NCBI GenBank assembly: GCA_902373525.1
Contig: CABKMN010000004.1
Span: 1-64,000, forward strand
Length of the DNA stretch: 64,000 nt
Direction: 5' to 3'
Source of the DNA: an uncultured Bilophila sp.
GTDB lineage: Bacteria; Desulfobacterota; Desulfovibrionia; Desulfovibrionales; Desulfovibrionaceae
This document shows, one piece after another, positions 61,864-64,000 of the stretch. A model generated the notes under the pieces. That model was not told the DNA's origin. It saw nothing but the letters and a program-made list of their open reading frames with translations, and searched no databases. Numbering within the stretch: the stretch's first letter is position 1; every line of letters starts with the position of its first letter. The translations under genes were made by a program, and so were the position numbers.

Positions 61864-63731
61864 GGAGTACCCGCCGACGCTTGCGGTCGTACGACGACCG
61901 GGACCTGCTTCGCGGGAGCGGAAAGCGGAACCGCCGTGGCGGGCGTCACGCTCTGATCCAGTTGAGGCCGTTTGCGGGAGCAGCCGCTCTGCGGCGCCGC
62001 CGGGACACGTTCCTCGTAGTCCGCCTGCGTCGGGGAACGGTGGAAACTCGGGTCGTCCACGCGATCCGGCGTGGTGGGAATCTCATCCAGATGAATGACT
62101 TTCGGCGTGATGAGGATCAGGCGCTCCATGCGCTTGGTTCCCTTGCTCGTCGTCTTGAACAGGTTTCCGATGACCGGGATATGCATGAGGATCGGCACGC
62201 CGCTGGCATCCGTGGACTTCTGCTCGTAGTAATACCCGCCGATGAGCAGGCTCTGTCCGGCGCCCACAATGGCCTGCGTGTTGATCTTGGTCTGCTTGAT
62301 GGGAGGAACGCCCGTGCTCGTGGACGGCGTATCGTTGCCGTCGTTCTGGTCGTCCTGCACGCTGACCGCGAGCTTGATGGAGGTCTGCCCGCGCTCGTTG
62401 CGGATGATGTGCGGGGTCACGCGCAGGACCGTCCCGGCCTCGACCTTGAACAAATCCACGGCCTGATAGCCTTCCACTTGAATGTAATAGGTGCTGGTGT
62501 TCTCCAGCGAGGCCTGCACGTTGTCCACGGTCAGTACCGAAGGCCGCCCCAGCATCCGCGCTTCGCCTTCGGCTTCAAGGGCCTGAATGCGGGCAAGGAA
62601 GAAGTCCGCCCCGTGGGTATAGATGGTGGAAAGGTTCATGCCCGTTCCGGACGGGGAACCCATTTCCGGCAGGGGAGAAAACTTGCCGCCGTCTCCGGAA
62701 AATTCGCCGCCCGTGCTCCAGCCCTTGTTCCGTGCGTTCGCGCCCTGATAGGTAACGCCCAGATCACGCTTGAAGTCGGAGTCGATGTCCACGATGGCGG
62801 CGTGGATTTCCACGAGCTCCACGGGCTTGTCGAGGTCGCTGATCACCTTGGCGTAATAGGGCATCCGGTATTCGGCGTCGTTGACCAGCACCGCGTTGAC
62901 GCGGGGATCGGCCATGATGTTGACCTGCGTGACAGTCTGCGAAACGGACGGAGCCTGCCCGTCCTGTTGCGGCGCGGAAACGGTTTCCGGGGCCACCGGC
63001 GTCATTCGGCCCTGCGCCGCAAGCCCGGTGCCGGAGAGCTTGCCGACCGTAGCGGTATCCTGCGTGACCCGCGTGGCCGAGTTGGGCGATCCCGTGACCA
63101 TGGCCCGGAGGATGCTCGCCACGCCGGGAATGGTCACGGTCTTGTCCATGCTGTTGACGGTCATGTCCTCCGCCCATGCGTATTTGAGCGGAAACACGTT
63201 CATGACGAAATTGGAAGTCTGGGCCTCTTCGAAGGCGGTCACGGCGGCCATGATCTGGCTGAGATACGCCGGAGGACCGGTCACGACGATCATGCTGCCC
63301 CCGGGGGCCAGCGTCGCCGGAAGCTGGGGAGAAAACACGGCCGACTGCCGGAGCATCTGGAACAGCCGCTCCGCGCTCATGACCTTCGGGGTGATGAACG
63401 TACGGGAAATGTCGGATTCGTTGTAAAAATACAAGGTTGATCCGAGGCGGTACCACGTCACGCCAAACGCCGCCTGCATGCCTTTCAGAAAGGTTTCCGG
63501 CGGCACGGCGTCGAAACGCCCGCTGACCTTGCCGACCACGCTGGGCGTAAAGGAGGCTCCGAGCCCCTGCGAGCGCGCAAAGTTCGTGAGGATGGAGGTC
63601 AGGTCCTCGTCATCGGCATAGTGGGTATACGGCTGCGCAAACCCTCCCCGCGCGGCGAACGAAGGACACGGCGCGAGGCACACCCCCAGAACAAGGATCA
63701 GAATCAGCGAAAAGAGACCGCACAGCCGCAT
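61860..63731 (-). CDS. sctC: Type III secretion outer-membrane secretin SctC
   Basis: This 623-residue secretin has a signal peptide (about 1-27, ending SFAARG). N0/N1/N3-type domains (residues 30-330) include an insertion rich in Ser, Thr, Val and Gln. The secretin channel follows (VELVEIHAAIVDIDSDFKRD, GRPSVLTVDNVQA, VGAGQSLLIGGYYYE, IPVIGNLFKT). About 75 C-terminal residues are Pro/Arg/Ser-rich and may bind a pilotin. The ATG at 63731 overlaps the chaperone stop (TGATG), which fixes the start. Confidence 0.95.
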   Translation of the reverse strand: MRLCGLFSLILILVLGVCLAPCPSFAARGGFAQPYTHYADDEDLTSILTNFARSQGLGASFTPSVVGKVSGRFDAVPPETFLKGMQAAFGVTWYRLGSTLYFYNESDISRTFITPKVMSAERLFQMLRQSAVFSPQLPATLAPGGSMIVVTGPPAYLSQIMAAVTAFEEAQTSNFVMNVFPLKYAWAEDMTVNSMDKTVTIPGVASILRAMVTGSPNSATRVTQDTATVGKLSGTGLAAQGRMTPVAPETVSAPQQDGQAPSVSQTVTQVNIMADPRVNAVLVNDAEYRMPYYAKVISDLDKPVELVEIHAAIVDIDSDFKRDLGVTYQGANARNKGWSTGGEFSGDGGKFSPLPEMGSPSGTGMNLSTIYTHGADFFLARIQALEAEGEARMLGRPSVLTVDNVQASLENTSTYYIQVEGYQAVDLFKVEAGTVLRVTPHIIRNERGQTSIKLAVSVQDDQNDGNDTPSTSTGVPPIKQTKINTQAIVGAGQSLLIGGYYYEQKSTDASGVPILMHIPVIGNLFKTTSKGTKRMERLILITPKVIHLDEIPTTPDRVDDPSFHRSPTQADYEERVPAAPQSGCSRKRPQLDQSVTPATAVPLSAPAKQVPVVVRPQASAGTP

Positions 63732-64000
63732 CAGCGTCCCATACTCCAGTGCATGCCGGAAAACGAGAACGGCGAGAACAAAGCCGCCGCCCCGCCCTGT
63801 ACCTGATTTTTCCACCATGCGAGGTCATTGAGAAAATCCTTGGCATGCCGGGGCATGGACTCGGCTGCGGCGGCGTTCAGCGGAACCATGAGGTGCAGCG
63901 ACAGCCTGCCCTCTTCCACCGAAAGCACCGTCCGCCGGGTACGGGCGGCGGCGACGGCCCGAGAAGCGCATTTCCGCAGCAACTCGTCGGCGTCCCGCTC
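63731..64000 (-). CDS. Probable type III secretion chaperone, CesT/Tir-chaperone-like (5' end outside window)
   Basis: The last 89 codons are visible; the gene enters from the right edge. Beta-strands (VLSVEEGRLSLHLMVPL) and a final helix (PRHAKDFLNDLAWWKNQV) match the end of small CesT-like secretion chaperones. A SycE/CesT assignment is inference from this pattern and its place before sctC. The stop is shared with the sctC start. Confidence 0.6.
   Translation of the reverse strand, partial: ERDADELLRKCASRAVAAARTRRTVLSVEEGRLSLHLMVPLNAAAAESMPRHAKDFLNDLAWWKNQVQGGAAALFSPFSFSGMHWSMGR

Overview
The window is a compact, GC-rich chromosome segment. It most resembles a sulfate- or sulfite-reducing deltaproteobacterium of the Desulfovibrionaceae (Desulfovibrio or Bilophila type). 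The main clue is a mononuclear-molybdenum aldehyde oxidoreductase whose eight iron-sulfur cysteines sit at the positions known from the Desulfovibrio gigas enzyme, embedded in a neighbourhood I recall from Desulfovibrio vulgaris (DVU_1553 to DVU_1559). A type III secretion system (T3SS) locus agrees with this, since such loci occur in Bilophila, Lawsonia and some Desulfovibrio. The species assignment is inference. I saw no rRNA, tRNA, CRISPR array, insertion sequence or prophage.

Layout. Positions 1-33000 are mostly housekeeping. They hold a membrane protein with a probable distal SPOR domain, argS, hrpB, class II fructose bisphosphatase, fabD, ettA, a nuclease, a methyltransferase, folK, a Xer recombinase, a DHH-CBS-nucleotidyltransferase fusion, a HIT protein, a LapA-like protein, mutS with a lipoprotein, and the minus-strand run ruvA-ruvB-thyX-pgpA. 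From 23520 to 32503 is a tightly overlapping minus-strand operon: aldehyde oxidoreductase, multi-cluster flavoprotein/CCG protein, small zinc-ribbon protein, methyltransferase, C-GCAxxG-C-C protein, radical SAM protein and CoA-ligase-like protein. Positions 32792-38849 hold two small Cys-rich or orphan proteins and a two-gene phosphorelay (BvgS-like hybrid kinase and an NtrC-type regulator). A CYTH protein and typA follow. Positions 41600-43376 are poorly coding and contain one frameshifted gene.

The most interesting part is 43377-64000. On the plus strand is a four-gene set: periplasmic binding protein, a transporter-like protein with two extracytoplasmic loops ahead of an MFS domain, a 492-residue protein I do not recognise, and a membrane SpoIIE-type phosphatase. 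Facing it on the minus strand is a T3SS operon, read in the order chaperone, sctC, D, E, F, G, I, J, K, L, N, O, P, Q, R. It continues without a break into a STAS anti-anti-sigma-like protein, an RsbW-like kinase and a lytic transglycosylase. The SpoIIE phosphatase, STAS protein and RsbW-like kinase make a complete partner-switching set, so a ligand-sensing module may control secretion. sctS, sctT, sctU, sctV and the translocators are not in the window.

Regulatory detail visible in the bases includes several intrinsic terminators, a hairpin after the needle gene sctF that could set needle stoichiometry, a strong internal start in sctQ that would make a separate C-terminal SctQ fragment, and a long leader ahead of the aldehyde oxidoreductase gene.
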